Position numbers and translations under genes: made by a program
The notes under the pieces: generated by a model
What the model was told of the DNA's origin: nothing
The model's database searches: none
What the model saw: only the letters and a program-made list of their open reading frames with translations
In this document: positions 1 through 10,001 of the stretch, one piece after another
How positions within the stretch are numbered: position 1 is the first letter of the stretch
How the letters are laid out: each line of letters opens with the position of its first letter
NCBI GenBank assembly: GCA_027924585.1
Contig: BSBM01000150.1
Span: 16,784,001 to 16,848,000 of the forward strand
Direction of reading: 5' to 3'
DNA length: 64,000 bases
Origin: Larix kaempferi
Lineage: Eukaryota > Streptophyta > Pinopsida > Pinales > Pinaceae

Positions 1-100
1 GATGGAGGCCGAGAATTTTTTCATCTAGATCTTGGAGTTTGGTTTTGAGGGCTACAAGTTCTTCCTCCATGTTTTTTGCTCCTTTGCAGGTGACAACCAT
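1..100 (-). pseudogene. Y gag, N-terminal fragment
   Basis: About 33 codons of the gag of element Y run off the left edge. The - strand start aligns with the G gag start at 39877: both begin Met-Val-Val-Thr and continue into a short helical stretch containing DLDEK. An extra upstream Met codon at 106 is in frame. Two of the first residues differ from G (TCKGAK against TRAGAK). The rest of gag is outside the window, so nothing can be said about the capsid or zinc knuckle of this copy. Confidence 0.7.
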
Positions 101-692
101 AACCATGATTTTTTTTTTAAGGGGAGAATGGGTAGAAAAAAAAACAAAAACTTCTTTAGTAAAGGAAGATTTGGATTTGGGAAAAACTCTGATGGGTAAT
201 TGGGGTTTGACTTAGTTTTGGACACTTTCTAATGGACAAGGAAGCATAAAATGAGGATTTCAGAAGCGGGGTGAAAGAATGGAAAAATTTGTCCAAGAGA
301 GACAAAGAAGCATAAATAGGAAATGAACATTGTGGCAAGATTTGAAGGCGATTGGATGAAAATCGAAAAATTTATGGAAAACCCTAAAAATAGACAGATG
401 TGGTATTTCTGGCTCCGGGAAGTGGAATTTGGGATAGAGTCCTCATGAAGGAAATATGCGGAATGGAAGTGCAGGGGTTCCAATGAATTTTCAAGGGAAA
501 CGAAGCTAGAGAAAAGAAGATATGGAATTTTTTTTCCCAGAATTGATCTGCAACGGCTCTAGACAGATGCAATCTGTTATTTATCAGATGGCAATAAATA
601 TGGACCCCGGGTATGCTCAGCTTCCTAAAGTTTTAGGGGATTCACTCGACTACCAATGTTGTCTAACGGCTTGCGTATTGGGGTAGTACCCC
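101..692 (-). other. Y 5' untranslated leader, proximal part
   Basis: Non-coding leader of element Y. It is collinear with 39878-40645 of G, including the A/T run next to the gag start. Short open frames here are incidental. It stops at 692, where I1 begins, and resumes near 3215. Confidence 0.75.
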
Positions 693-951
693 TGTAATGA
701 ACAAAATTTATAATAAATAAACGTAAATAATTATTAATAATAATAAATCAATAATTAAACACTTAATTATGAGGCACCTTGATGAAAGGTTATGCCTCTT
801 CACGAATGAGACACTACATGGGTATATATATAAACCCTTATTTGTAATTTTGGATATTCATCATCTTATTAATTATTCTTTTACATCCTTATGGCTTATT
901 TATACTATTTACATTGGGTTCTTACCTAAGAAGCTGGAGTTAACCGCTTCA
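693..951 (+). repeat. I1 5' LTR
   Basis: Starts TGTAATGAAC directly after Y sequence and ends CGCTTCA just before the primer site. An AT-rich box (TATATATATAAA near 822-836) would serve as TATA box. There is no second copy in the window, so the end is set by the primer site. Confidence 0.65.
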
Positions 952-952
952 T

Positions 953-964
953 TGGTATCAGAGC
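953..964 (+). other. I1 primer binding site, tRNA-iMet
   Basis: TGGTATCAGAGC, the usual initiator-methionine tRNA complement of plant LTR elements, one base after the LTR end. Confidence 0.75.
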
Positions 965-1074
965 TAATATGATCCTTCCTTTGGCTAAACATTCTTGGAG
1001 TTTCTCCTAACCTTGGATTTTGGCCAAAAACAAATTTCAGAGAATCTCTGAACCTAGGATTTTTTGACCATCCA

Positions 1075-1590
1075 TCCACCACCTTCATTTTTTTTCCACC
1101 TCCACCACTGCTACTCCATTCTCCTCCACCTCCACCCATTCACCCCCCTTCCGCCATTTTACCTGCTCTGCCGCGCCTCTCTTCCATCCCCATCCTCCAC
1201 CCTCCTCCTGCGCATCCCACACATGTGCAACCCCACACCTCCCACCACCTTCCATCCTCCCCCACCACCTCGCACCACCTCCCACCGATCTACCTCCAAT
1301 CGCGCTACATCCCACATGCTCCCTCCGCGCTACTCCTCCCCACGCCTGATTCATCACATCTCCAACATCCTCTCATCTCCGCTTGCGCCCGCGCTGCCCT
1401 CCCTTCTCCCTCCCTGCAATGTGCTCCCCCGCTCACCTCCAACTACATCAACTTCCTCCCATGTCCACCCCTGTCCGCAACTACCACACCTCCCAGCCAC
1501 CACCACCATTGTCCGCTCCCACCCCGCCGACCTCCAGTCATCGGCCACCGCCACCCCCTCCACCTGCAAAACCAAAACAAACAAACAAAA
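1075..1590 (+). other. CT-rich (CCACC/CTCC) leader tract of I1
   Basis: About 500 bases of C/T-rich sequence with very few G, flanked by AT-rich DNA. It gives long open frames on both strands (Pro/Ser/His-rich on +, Gly/Glu-rich on -), which come from composition and not coding. It lies between the primer site and the ORF of I1, so it is most simply part of the I1 leader. Confidence 0.5.
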
Positions 1591-1903
1591 GATAATTATA
1601 TATATTTTTAATATAATATTATATTATATTAAAAAAATTATAATATAATAAAAAAATAATACTTATTATATTCTAATATTATTATTATTATTATATATGG
1701 TAAAAAAAATGTATTATATATATATATATATATATATACATAATTACTTTTTTTGTTTTTTCCCAAATACATAAAAAAAAGTTTAGAATATAAATTACAT
1801 ATTCTAAAAAAAAAAAATTCCCTAAGGAAAAATTACCATAAGGGACAAATTGGAAGAATAGACTACAAAGTCAATAAAAGAAAAAAGTCAAAAGGCAATC
1901 AAC
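1591..1903. other. AT-rich spacer with (TA)n run
   Basis: About 310 bases of A/T-rich sequence with a TATATATA run near 1713-1738, between the CT-rich tract and the I1 frame. No gene seen. Confidence 0.5.
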
Positions 1904-3085
1904 ATGGAAAAAATAAATCTTCCTGACGGCAAGGAAAGAGTTTTCAAGGTTCCGTCAATAGTACCGGAGGCGATGTTGAAAGTTCAAGGGATATTTGATG
2001 GAAGTCCAATTGCCATCGCCATTTTTCCAGACAACAAGGAAAATTTTATAAACATTGATGTCACAAATCAAGTACAAGTTCAAGAATCAAGTATAATGAA
2101 GAAGGAGTCAAATGAATATCAAATAGAATTACCATTACAGATCGATGATTATCATTTTGCAGCTCAATTCACCGTCGCATCTATAGATGACCAGCTCATC
2201 GACATAATGTTGGGTTATAATTGGTTGGAAACACTAGGAACATTCTCCGTCAATGCAAAAAATAAGTGCATCACCTTCTTCCATGAGAAGAAGAAAATAA
2301 CGCTATAGTACTTCTCAGTGATAGTCCCTCTATCGCAAACTACAGACGAAGAATCAACTGATGAACGATATGAGGAGTTAGAAGAAGAAAAAAATCTTTT
2401 AAACAAACTCATCATGGACAAAGATAATGAGTTGCAGCACGTCCAGAGAAAGAAAGAAAATCAAGAATTCGAGTTATGTCGACATCAGCAATAGAATGAA
2501 AAACTACAGCAACAATATGATGACATTAAGAAGACACATAAGTTGGAAATTACAAAAATCAACAATGTGTTATCAAGCAATACCGAAGAAATATTTCGAC
2601 TACGAAATCATAACAAAACATTAATTACGAAGATTAAAAAGCTGAAACATAGTCGCAAGAAGGAATACTCCAATGAAGACATTGAAGGAAGAATACTAGA
2701 AAAGCAAGAAGAAAACTAGCGCCTAAAGAATCTTAATCAAGAACTAGAGAAACAAATCGAGAAGTTAAAAGAGGACAAAAAGTCGCAAGATGAAAGGTTC
2801 GAGAAGATTCAGATTTATAACAATCTATTGGAGAACAAAGTAGTGCAAATCCAAAAGGAAGCAAATACAAATCCAGGCATCATTACAGTTCAAAAAGAAG
2901 TCAATCCAGCAGAAAAACAAACAACAAGAACTCCTTATCGACACCCCAATTATAAACGTCATTTTGACCAACGACAGGGTCAAAATGAACATACACAAAA
3001 GAGTTATGTTGTCGGACAAGCAAGAACATCAAATCAAAATTCTAAACAAAAACGAGAAGACCCATCCCACAAAGTGATCAAATAG
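1904..3085 (+). pseudogene. I1 frame: inactive retropepsin-like domain plus coiled coil
   Basis: One reading frame with three in-frame amber stops (2306 and about 2492 and 2716). Residues about 30-134 resemble the retropepsin-like domain of plant Ty3/gypsy polyproteins: the C-terminal flap region reads IMLGYNWLETLGTF, close to the VLG-x-QWLxTLG signature. The position of the catalytic D-[ST]-G is occupied by FPDN, so it could not be a protease even before the stops. From about residue 150 to 320 the protein is a long charged heptad-like coiled coil (LEEEKNLLNKL, LEKQIEKLKED). A basic tail ends at 3085. No pol follows. The coiled-coil half is shared with W. Function unknown; a gag-like structural role is only a guess. 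Confidence 0.6.
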
Positions 3086-3214
3086 CTTCGATAAAAATAG
3101 ATCTTGGATGGACCACATCAAAGACGATGTGACAGTTCTTCATTGGAATTTGTAACTCGCATCGCCTTGTTTCATCAAGAGTCGCAATGACTAACACACA
3201 AGATCGAGAGATGG

Positions 3215-3624
3215 CTCAGGTAAAACTGATAACCGCTTTTCCACAAACGACATCTCTTGGTTTACCTCACGGGTGGGAACTAGCCAATCAGGTAGGGGTC
3301 GTTGCCCTTTTTGCTGGCAGGTCCTCTCAATGGGTCAACTACTTCGTGGATCCTGTGGTACTCCTCACAATGAGTTTTAGGGATATGCCTAGGTACTTCC
3401 CACAGTTAAGTGGATAGGGATTATTCCCGGATCCGAACTTGCAATTGAAAGGAACAATACAAATGCAAAGAAAAAGAACTACTACAATAATCACAATGCT
3501 TGGAAGCCACTGCGAAAAAAAAAAATTTAAAAAATAAAAATTAAAAAATAAATAAAAATAAATAAATAAATAAAATTGGCAGAAATTCCACCCGGTGAGC
3601 CCAAGAAAGTGCTATGATACCAGA
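3215..3624 (-). other. Y 5' leader, LTR-proximal part, and primer site
   Basis: Collinear with G 40660-40954. It ends in GCTATGATACCA (3611-3622), the reverse complement of the tRNA-Met primer site with one mismatch, two bases from the LTR. It contains an A/T-only stretch near 3520-3580. Confidence 0.7.
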
Positions 3625-3984
3625 TGTGGAGAACCTCCCGCAATTAAATGATGAAAATGCATGATATATCAGAAATAGCAAAACACATAAGGGATTTATT
3701 GATCGCAGGCCACTTCGAGGGGGAAACCTCCTTTGAGCAAGCTCAATACAAATAATTCACGAATGCCTTCATTGGCCTCAACATGTACTTATATACTAAG
3801 TCTAAACTAAAAAACTATTACTCCCCATGCATGTGGGATAATACAATATACTCACCGGACTACTTACAAAGCATATGCGTCCAACAACAATATACTAACA
3901 ATGTGGGATAATACAATATACTCATGGGATGACTTACAAAGTGTATGCGTCCAACAACAATATACTAACAAAGTAAAGAGAAGG

Positions 3985-6494
3985 TGTTAGCTCTCTAGGA
4001 AACTCTTCTAGGTTGCAGCTCGAAGATGCCTGGTAACTTAATGATTTTCTCAATTGGATCAAGTTGGATGACTAACACAAGGTTTTACTAAATCAAAGCA
4101 TGCATAGATATATCAATGGACAAGGCTTTTAACCAACTCTATTCAGGGGTTTTGGATAAAATATATGGATGGACAGATCGTATATCATCAACAAAAACAT
4201 ACATAAGAAATATATATGAATGTCCAATGTTATAAGCAAATGATACTTGCACAACTCGGTCAATCAGTGTAATGAAAAGATGACAATTCTCAGCCACTAG
4301 ATCAGCTTAAAGAAACGAAACACTCATTCAAATACAAGCATAGAATGGACAATAAGTGAAACTGAACATCATAGGCAAAAGAAGCTTAGATTATGATATA
4401 TAATGAGAAGTCTGAAAAAGTACAATATGTGTGCCAATATCCAAAATCGAACCTCTACTTCTTTTGAAGTCTTAGGCTTTATAGCCTTTACAAAACAGTT
4501 TCAGATCCTAAGAAACTGGATCTAATATACTTAAAATAAAACAAGCTCAAATTAAGATGATGTGTAGGATCAAGTCCTGATTTTGAGGGTCAAACCCTTA
4601 TCAAATAAGTCTCCAGCAATCTTCAATAACTTTATCAATCTCTGATATCTTCAATAACCTTCAAGGTGATGACAAGGCATCTGAAATCTTCCTTTGACAA
4701 CTAAGCAATATCTTGGCCAAATAGAAAAGGTCCACTTGATCTTCTTGTCTTATCATATGCCTCGAAATCTAGAAAAGAAAGATGATTTATATTCCCTCAA
4801 TTGTTATCCTTCAGAAGAAACCATTCTCAGGTGCTCTAGAAACAAGAAGACTCGATCTGGGAAGAATTAAGAGCACTCTGCCAGTCTCTGCACTTTCGGT
4901 GGCTTAGGGCCCAAAATTTGTAGTGAATCAGCCACCGAAAGCACTGTTTTCAGTTGCTAAGGGAACATTTCAAAATCCTTGTAAGCCACCGAAAAATGTT
5001 GACATCTAATGCAAACAGAAGTAGAGTGTTATTCGAACAAGAATTTCTGAAGATTTGCTTGATATTTAACATCTAGCTTGAGTTCTTTGACATCTGGACT
5101 TATGATGATGTGCTCCTATACTATAGTACTACTCAGCATTCATACCATGTATATGTTCTTGGTTTATATATCACTGTGTGTAAGCTTTTGGATCATTCCT
5201 TTGGGATTAATGCATACATATGAATGAGTGGCATATACAGGTCTTAGAATCATTTGATTCCAGATATGGATCTGCTTATCCAAGTCTATCATATTCACAT
5301 GCTTATTTCTTCAAGAAAAAACAGAGTATAAGCTGGATGAAAATCCAACTGCTGTAGGAGGCTTTGATTATGTTCTGGTAATTGTTCTTCATGTCTTGAA
5401 TAGCTTGGGAAACACCTGCTACTACACCAACAATGTTTACCACAAGAAAAGTAGTCGAAGGGATGAGGAGACTGGTCCACTTGAAAACATATAGCTCATC
5501 AAAGTCGCCATCCTCATCTAAAGCCTTTGATGTGACAGTAAAGTTTGTGTCAATCCCTGCTAGAACTTTTAGTAACCCTTGAAAGACAGCAAACAGATGT
5601 GTCGATACACTCGATATTCAAGGAAAATATTTCCCAGAGGACCTTCAACATCCAAGCACTCCTCATTTCCAACTAGTACAAGGTCACTTGAACTCCTATG
5701 TGTTCTTTTGAAACCGGTAGCTTTCAACCTGATGCTCGAGCCACCTACATCTTTAGAAGCCCAAATTTGTTGCACATTCTCTCTCTACAAAATCGGGCAT
5801 CTGTATCATCAATTAGCTTGGCGCAAGGCATCTACAATCCCGGGCATCTGTCAGTTGTTTACATTTGTGTTTGATTAGTTTTAGACTTAGCTCACGATAC
5901 ATATCCCATATACATCGGGATTTTCTAAAAATCTTTAATGCACCACTAGTTCCTAGGTTATCTTGATAACATAGGTGGAAATGGAGAGTTTGGTGTTTGC
6001 GCCTGACTTTGGTATATTAAGTGGCTTTGCTTTGAAATGTGTACTCAGCATGTGGTTTGTTGAATTAACATGAGTGTAGGGACCGTGGGTTATGTGGTAT
6101 GACTCAGCTTGACTCGTGGCTTAAGTCTATGTGTCGACTCTAGACTTAGGCATATGCACTGGATTTAGTAATAGGATTGGATTTATATCTTAGGATGCTT
6201 CACTTAAGCGCACACAACACTTCTAGACAATAAGGCTTAAATAAATAAAAATATATATTATATTAAAGGATATGAGAAGCCCTAAAAATGAATGAAGGTG
6301 TATGAAAACTGATAAAAACGTTTTGTTTTATTGACATGCAGGTCATAGACTGAGTCACAAAAGTCTGGAGCAAACATGATCAATGGGAACTTAATGGGGA
6401 ATTTGAAAGTATGGATTATGGAAAATGACCAAAGAAAATGAAAAATTAAGCATGAACGAATGAAGCTCCTCAAAAACTATTTGAGGAGATAACA
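3985..6494 (-). repeat. X 3' LTR (left copy)
   Basis: 2510 bp, intact. It aligns along its length with the right copy once C1 is removed, with point differences and small indels. Short ORFs inside it (for example 5579-5878) are not conserved as genes. Confidence 0.85.
4893..4941. other. 12-bp perfect stem-loop in X LTR
   Basis: CTTTCGGTGGCT (4893-4904) pairs exactly with AGCCACCGAAAG (4930-4941) around a 25-base loop. In the right LTR (9130-9178) both arms carry transitions that leave G-T pairs. Confidence 0.6.
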
Positions 6495-6772
6495 TTTGGC
6501 TCCTACTCGGGGATGAAAGCCTCCCTTTGAGGTTTCAAGAACCACAGTTCCAATGCCTTTCCTGTAGAAAAAAAATTCAAACCTGTCCTCTAGTGTTCCA
6601 TTGGGCATGGAGTCAAGAGTACAATCTTCTTCTGAACACCCTTCAAGAGCTGCCTTTAGCCTGCAGCCTTCTCTACTTATTCAAGAAATCAACAATTGAA
6701 CATAATATATCTACTTGTATGAAGAGCTTACTCTCCTACCTACCCCTACTGCTAACCAAATCTGAAATTTGG

Positions 6773-8032
6773 TCAGGTAAACGCAGACTTCCATAACAGC
6801 CATTTGAGCAACTTCAAAACCGTGATGACTTTATCTCTATCACTGCTTACTAGAAAATAAATGAAACATATCAGCAGTGATAAATAAGCTTTCAGAAAGT
6901 CATACTCACTCGTGGATATTGATGAATGAATGAAATCCGAAACTTTCAGAGGATCCGAAATATATAACTCTATCAAATCGGCCACCGGGTCTCTGAAATC
7001 AAGATCGGAAGTATTCTGATTCACGAAAAATGACTGCCCTTCCATGAATGCCTCTCTGTTTGTAGATAGATGTATTCCTTGATAGTCTTCTTTTTGTCCC
7101 AACTGAGAATTGAAATGTTGTTGGCTAGCTTTACTGATCACAGTGTTGAATATAGGCTGCTCGAGATCTGTTGGAGAAACATGCATGCTCGACTGTTGAT
7201 ATAAATTTTTCTGCTCCCCTTCACCATATCACTGTGATTTAAATTCATCATGAAGAAATGTTGGTTTTGTCTGCAAATCAGAAAACTGAGGGCTGCCCTT
7301 AGAATCTGTTGCAGATCTGGAACTGTCACCCGCTAATGTGTCAATATGATAATCATCTTTATGGTTTTCAAAGGGGACAAATTGATCTTTTTGACACCAT
7401 AAGTCAGCAGAGGCATTTGATACAATGTCAAAAGCATCTATACTATGGTTATCATTCTGAAGATCATTTATATCTCGATCACAAAGAGAAGTGTCCCTTA
7501 TTTCAGCAGATTCTTCATATTGATGAAAGTCAAAAAAAATAGAAGAACCTTCAAACCCTCTATTATCTAGTTCATGTTGATGGGAAAGCACATTATCTTG
7601 AAGATCATTTAAGGGATGCTTCATATTGTGAGGGAGAGATCCTTCTCTATTTACATCCTCAACCTTATAATGTAATTTATATTCATCACAACAATTATCA
7701 AATGCAAACTCATCTGAAAAATACCTTTTGCAGTGCTCAGTGAATGCTTTGTGAAAATCCTTCAATGATGAAATGTTGGAAGGAGGTAACAAAAAATACC
7801 ACTGATGTGCATCACCATACAATGAATGCATGAACATCTTCATATGAACATATTCATGATGCAAATCTAATAGATCCATGCATTCATGAAACTTGAGGAG
7901 GTGTTCTGAAGGATTGTCTTCTTTCTCCTCTTTGAAGACAGGTAGAAAATCTCCCCATTCTGATATATTAGGTATTGAATGTGGGAAACCAGGAACTGAA
8001 AAGAAGTCAAGAGGTGCAAACCTCCGAGCCAA
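6773..8032 (-). pseudogene. X gag-like protein, one in-frame stop
   Basis: A 420-codon frame on the - strand with a single TGA at 7229-7231. The first 267 residues start MARRFAPLDF and include the fold of the plant retrotransposon gag family: FLPVFKEEKEDNPSEHLLKF then a region with DAHQWYFLLP and FHKAFTEHCKRYF, typical of Retrotrans_gag capsid domains. After the stop the same frame runs another 150 residues to 6773 and ends in a hydrophobic stretch (LICFIYFLV). There is no zinc knuckle and no protease. It is the only coding unit of X. The capsid call rests on the W-x-F and FxxxF-C pattern and on position next to the primer site. The stop may be read through or may be recent decay. Confidence 0.7.
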
Positions 8033-8221
8033 AAGGACAGCAAATTATTTTGACATCTAAATATTGTGGAGTCGCCACTGAATCCGTCCTTCATGGAGTC
8101 GCCAGATAGATGATTACAACCAAAGTAATGTCCAGGATTTGTCTATCATCAAAGATGGATCTATGTCATTCTCCCAGGGAAGCTGGGCTTCAATCTCCTC
8201 TCCCCGGCAATGGCACAAAAA
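8033..8221 (-). other. X leader and primer-site region
   Basis: The - strand reads TTTTTGTGCCATTGCCGGGG directly from the 5' LTR end, then an untranslated stretch to the gag start at 8032. The likely primer site is within 8198-8218. It differs from the tRNA-Met site used by the other elements here. Confidence 0.6.
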
Positions 8222-9437
8222 TGTTAGCTCTCCAAGAAACTCTTCTAGGTTGCAGCTCGAAGATGCCTGGTAACTTAATGATTTTCTCAATTGGATCAAG
8301 TCGGATGACGAACACAAAATTTTACTAAATCAAAGCATGCATAGATATATCAATGGAAAAGGATTTTAACCAACTTTGTTCAGGGGTTTTGGATAAAATA
8401 TATGGATGGACAGATCTTATATCATCAGCAGAAACATACATAAGCAATATATATGAATGGCCAATGTTATAAGCAAATGATACTTGCACAACTTCGTCAA
8501 TCAGTGTAATGAAAAGATGACAATTCTCAGACACTAGATCAGCTTAAAGAAATGAAACACTCATTCAAATACAAGCATAGAATGGACAATAAGTGAAACT
8601 GAACATCATAGGAAAAAGAAGCTTAGATTATGATATATAATGAGAAGTCTGAAAAAGTACAATATGTGTGCCAATCTCCAAAATCGAACCTCTACTTCTT
8701 CTGAAGTCTTAGGCTTTATAGTCTTTACAAAACAGTTTCAGATCCTAAGAAACTAGATCTTATATACTTAAAATAGAACAAGATCAAATTAAGATGATGT
8801 GTAGGATCCAGTCCTGATTTTAAGGGTCAAACCCTTATCAAATAAGTCTCCAGCAATCTTCGATAACTTTATCAATCTTTGATATCTTCAATAACCTTCA
8901 AGGTGATGACAAGGCATCTGAAATCTTCCTTTGACAACTAGGCAATATCTTGGCCAAATAGAAAAGGTCCACTTGATCTTCTTGTCTTATCATATGCCTC
9001 GAAATCTGGAAAAGAAAGATGATTTATATTCCCTCAATTGTTATCCTTCAGAAGAAACCATTCTCAGGTGCTCTGGCAACAAGAAGACCTAATCTGGATA
9101 GAATTAAGAGCACTCTGCCAGTCTCTGCACTTTTGGTGGCTTAGGGCCCAAAATTTGTAGTGAATCAACCACCGAAAGCTCTATTTCGGTTGCTAAGGGT
9201 ACATTTCAAAATCCCTGTGAGCCAGCGAAAAATGTTGATATCTAATGCCAACAAAAGTAGAGTGTTATTCGAACAAGAATTTCTGAAGATTTGCTTGATC
9301 TTTAACATCTGGCTTTAGTTCTTTAACATCTGGACTTATGATGATGTGCTCCTATACTATAGTACTACTCAGCATTCGTACCATGTATATGTTCTTAGTT
9401 TATATATCACTGTGTTTAAGCTTTTGGATCATTCCTT

Positions 9438-9989
9438 TGTTGAATATTGTAACTTCTAAGAATATTATATTTATACATTATTTATCCCGGAGATGTTCCA
9501 TCCCTCCGAGGTGATTTTATTATGTATCCGGAGATGTTTATTCCTCCGAGAAGTTGTGGTAACTAGGGTTATTAGACCCACCATGTGGGGGTCGGCCCAG
9601 TCAGTTATAATAGGGTATTTAACCTAATGGTTAAATACGAGCCTACATGTACTTGTGTAAAATATATGTCAGAGTAGTGTATAAATAGAGGAGGTGTGTT
9701 CCTCATTTGATACACACACTCACTTGAGAGAGAGGCGCACTTGTGGAGGAGAGGTCTGCTATGGTGGAGGAGGAGATCATATCTTTGGTTTGCATCTTTG
9801 TCTATTGCTGGTCATCTATATTGAGGAAGCTTTACTGGGTTTTCTACCCCATGAGGGTTTCCCACTATAAATCTGTGTCTCTTGTGTTTATGCTATGCTT
9901 GTTGTTTCTTCAGTGATCCTGTATATGCTATTATTGTGAAATGGAATGTAATGCTGCTATTTTCTATCTTAGCATATTGAATTTTTACA
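9438..9989 (+). repeat. C1 5' LTR
   Basis: TGTTGAATATT at the start and TTTTTACA at the end. A TATA box (TATAAATAGAGG, 9681-9692) lies mid-LTR and would start transcription near 9710. Confidence 0.92.
9681..9692 (+). promoter_or_regulatory. TATA box of C1 5' LTR
   Basis: TATAAATAGAGG. The same box is at 16152 in the 3' LTR and has counterparts in C4 (30193, 37130) and, on the - strand, C3 (45148, 51205). Confidence 0.65.
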
Positions 9990-10001
9990 TGGTATCAGAG
10001 C

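Larger units (their letters stand above)
693..3214 (+). mobile_element. Element I1: truncated non-autonomous LTR element with coiled-coil ORF
   Basis: Inserted in the leader of Y. It has a 259-bp 5' LTR, a perfect tRNA-Met primer site, a CT-rich leader and one long decayed frame (retropepsin-like fold then coiled coil). No RT, RNase H or integrase is visible. The frame matches the coding part of element W (25904-27259) in its C-terminal half, so I1 and W are one family. No 3' LTR is found. About 20 bp of Y that should resume after the insertion is also missing, so the 3' end was deleted. The right boundary (3211-3217) is approximate. Confidence 0.7.

Noticed and set aside
1064-1648. Proline/serine/histidine-rich ORF of 194 residues, possible extensin-like protein
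   Set aside because: The open frame follows from C/T-rich composition; several frames are open on both strands and no signal peptide or SPPPP motif is present.
5569-5878. ORFs on both strands at 5569-5878 and their relatives at 16896-17123
   Set aside because: They are inside the X LTRs and are not kept at the same length in both copies; frames differ by stops.
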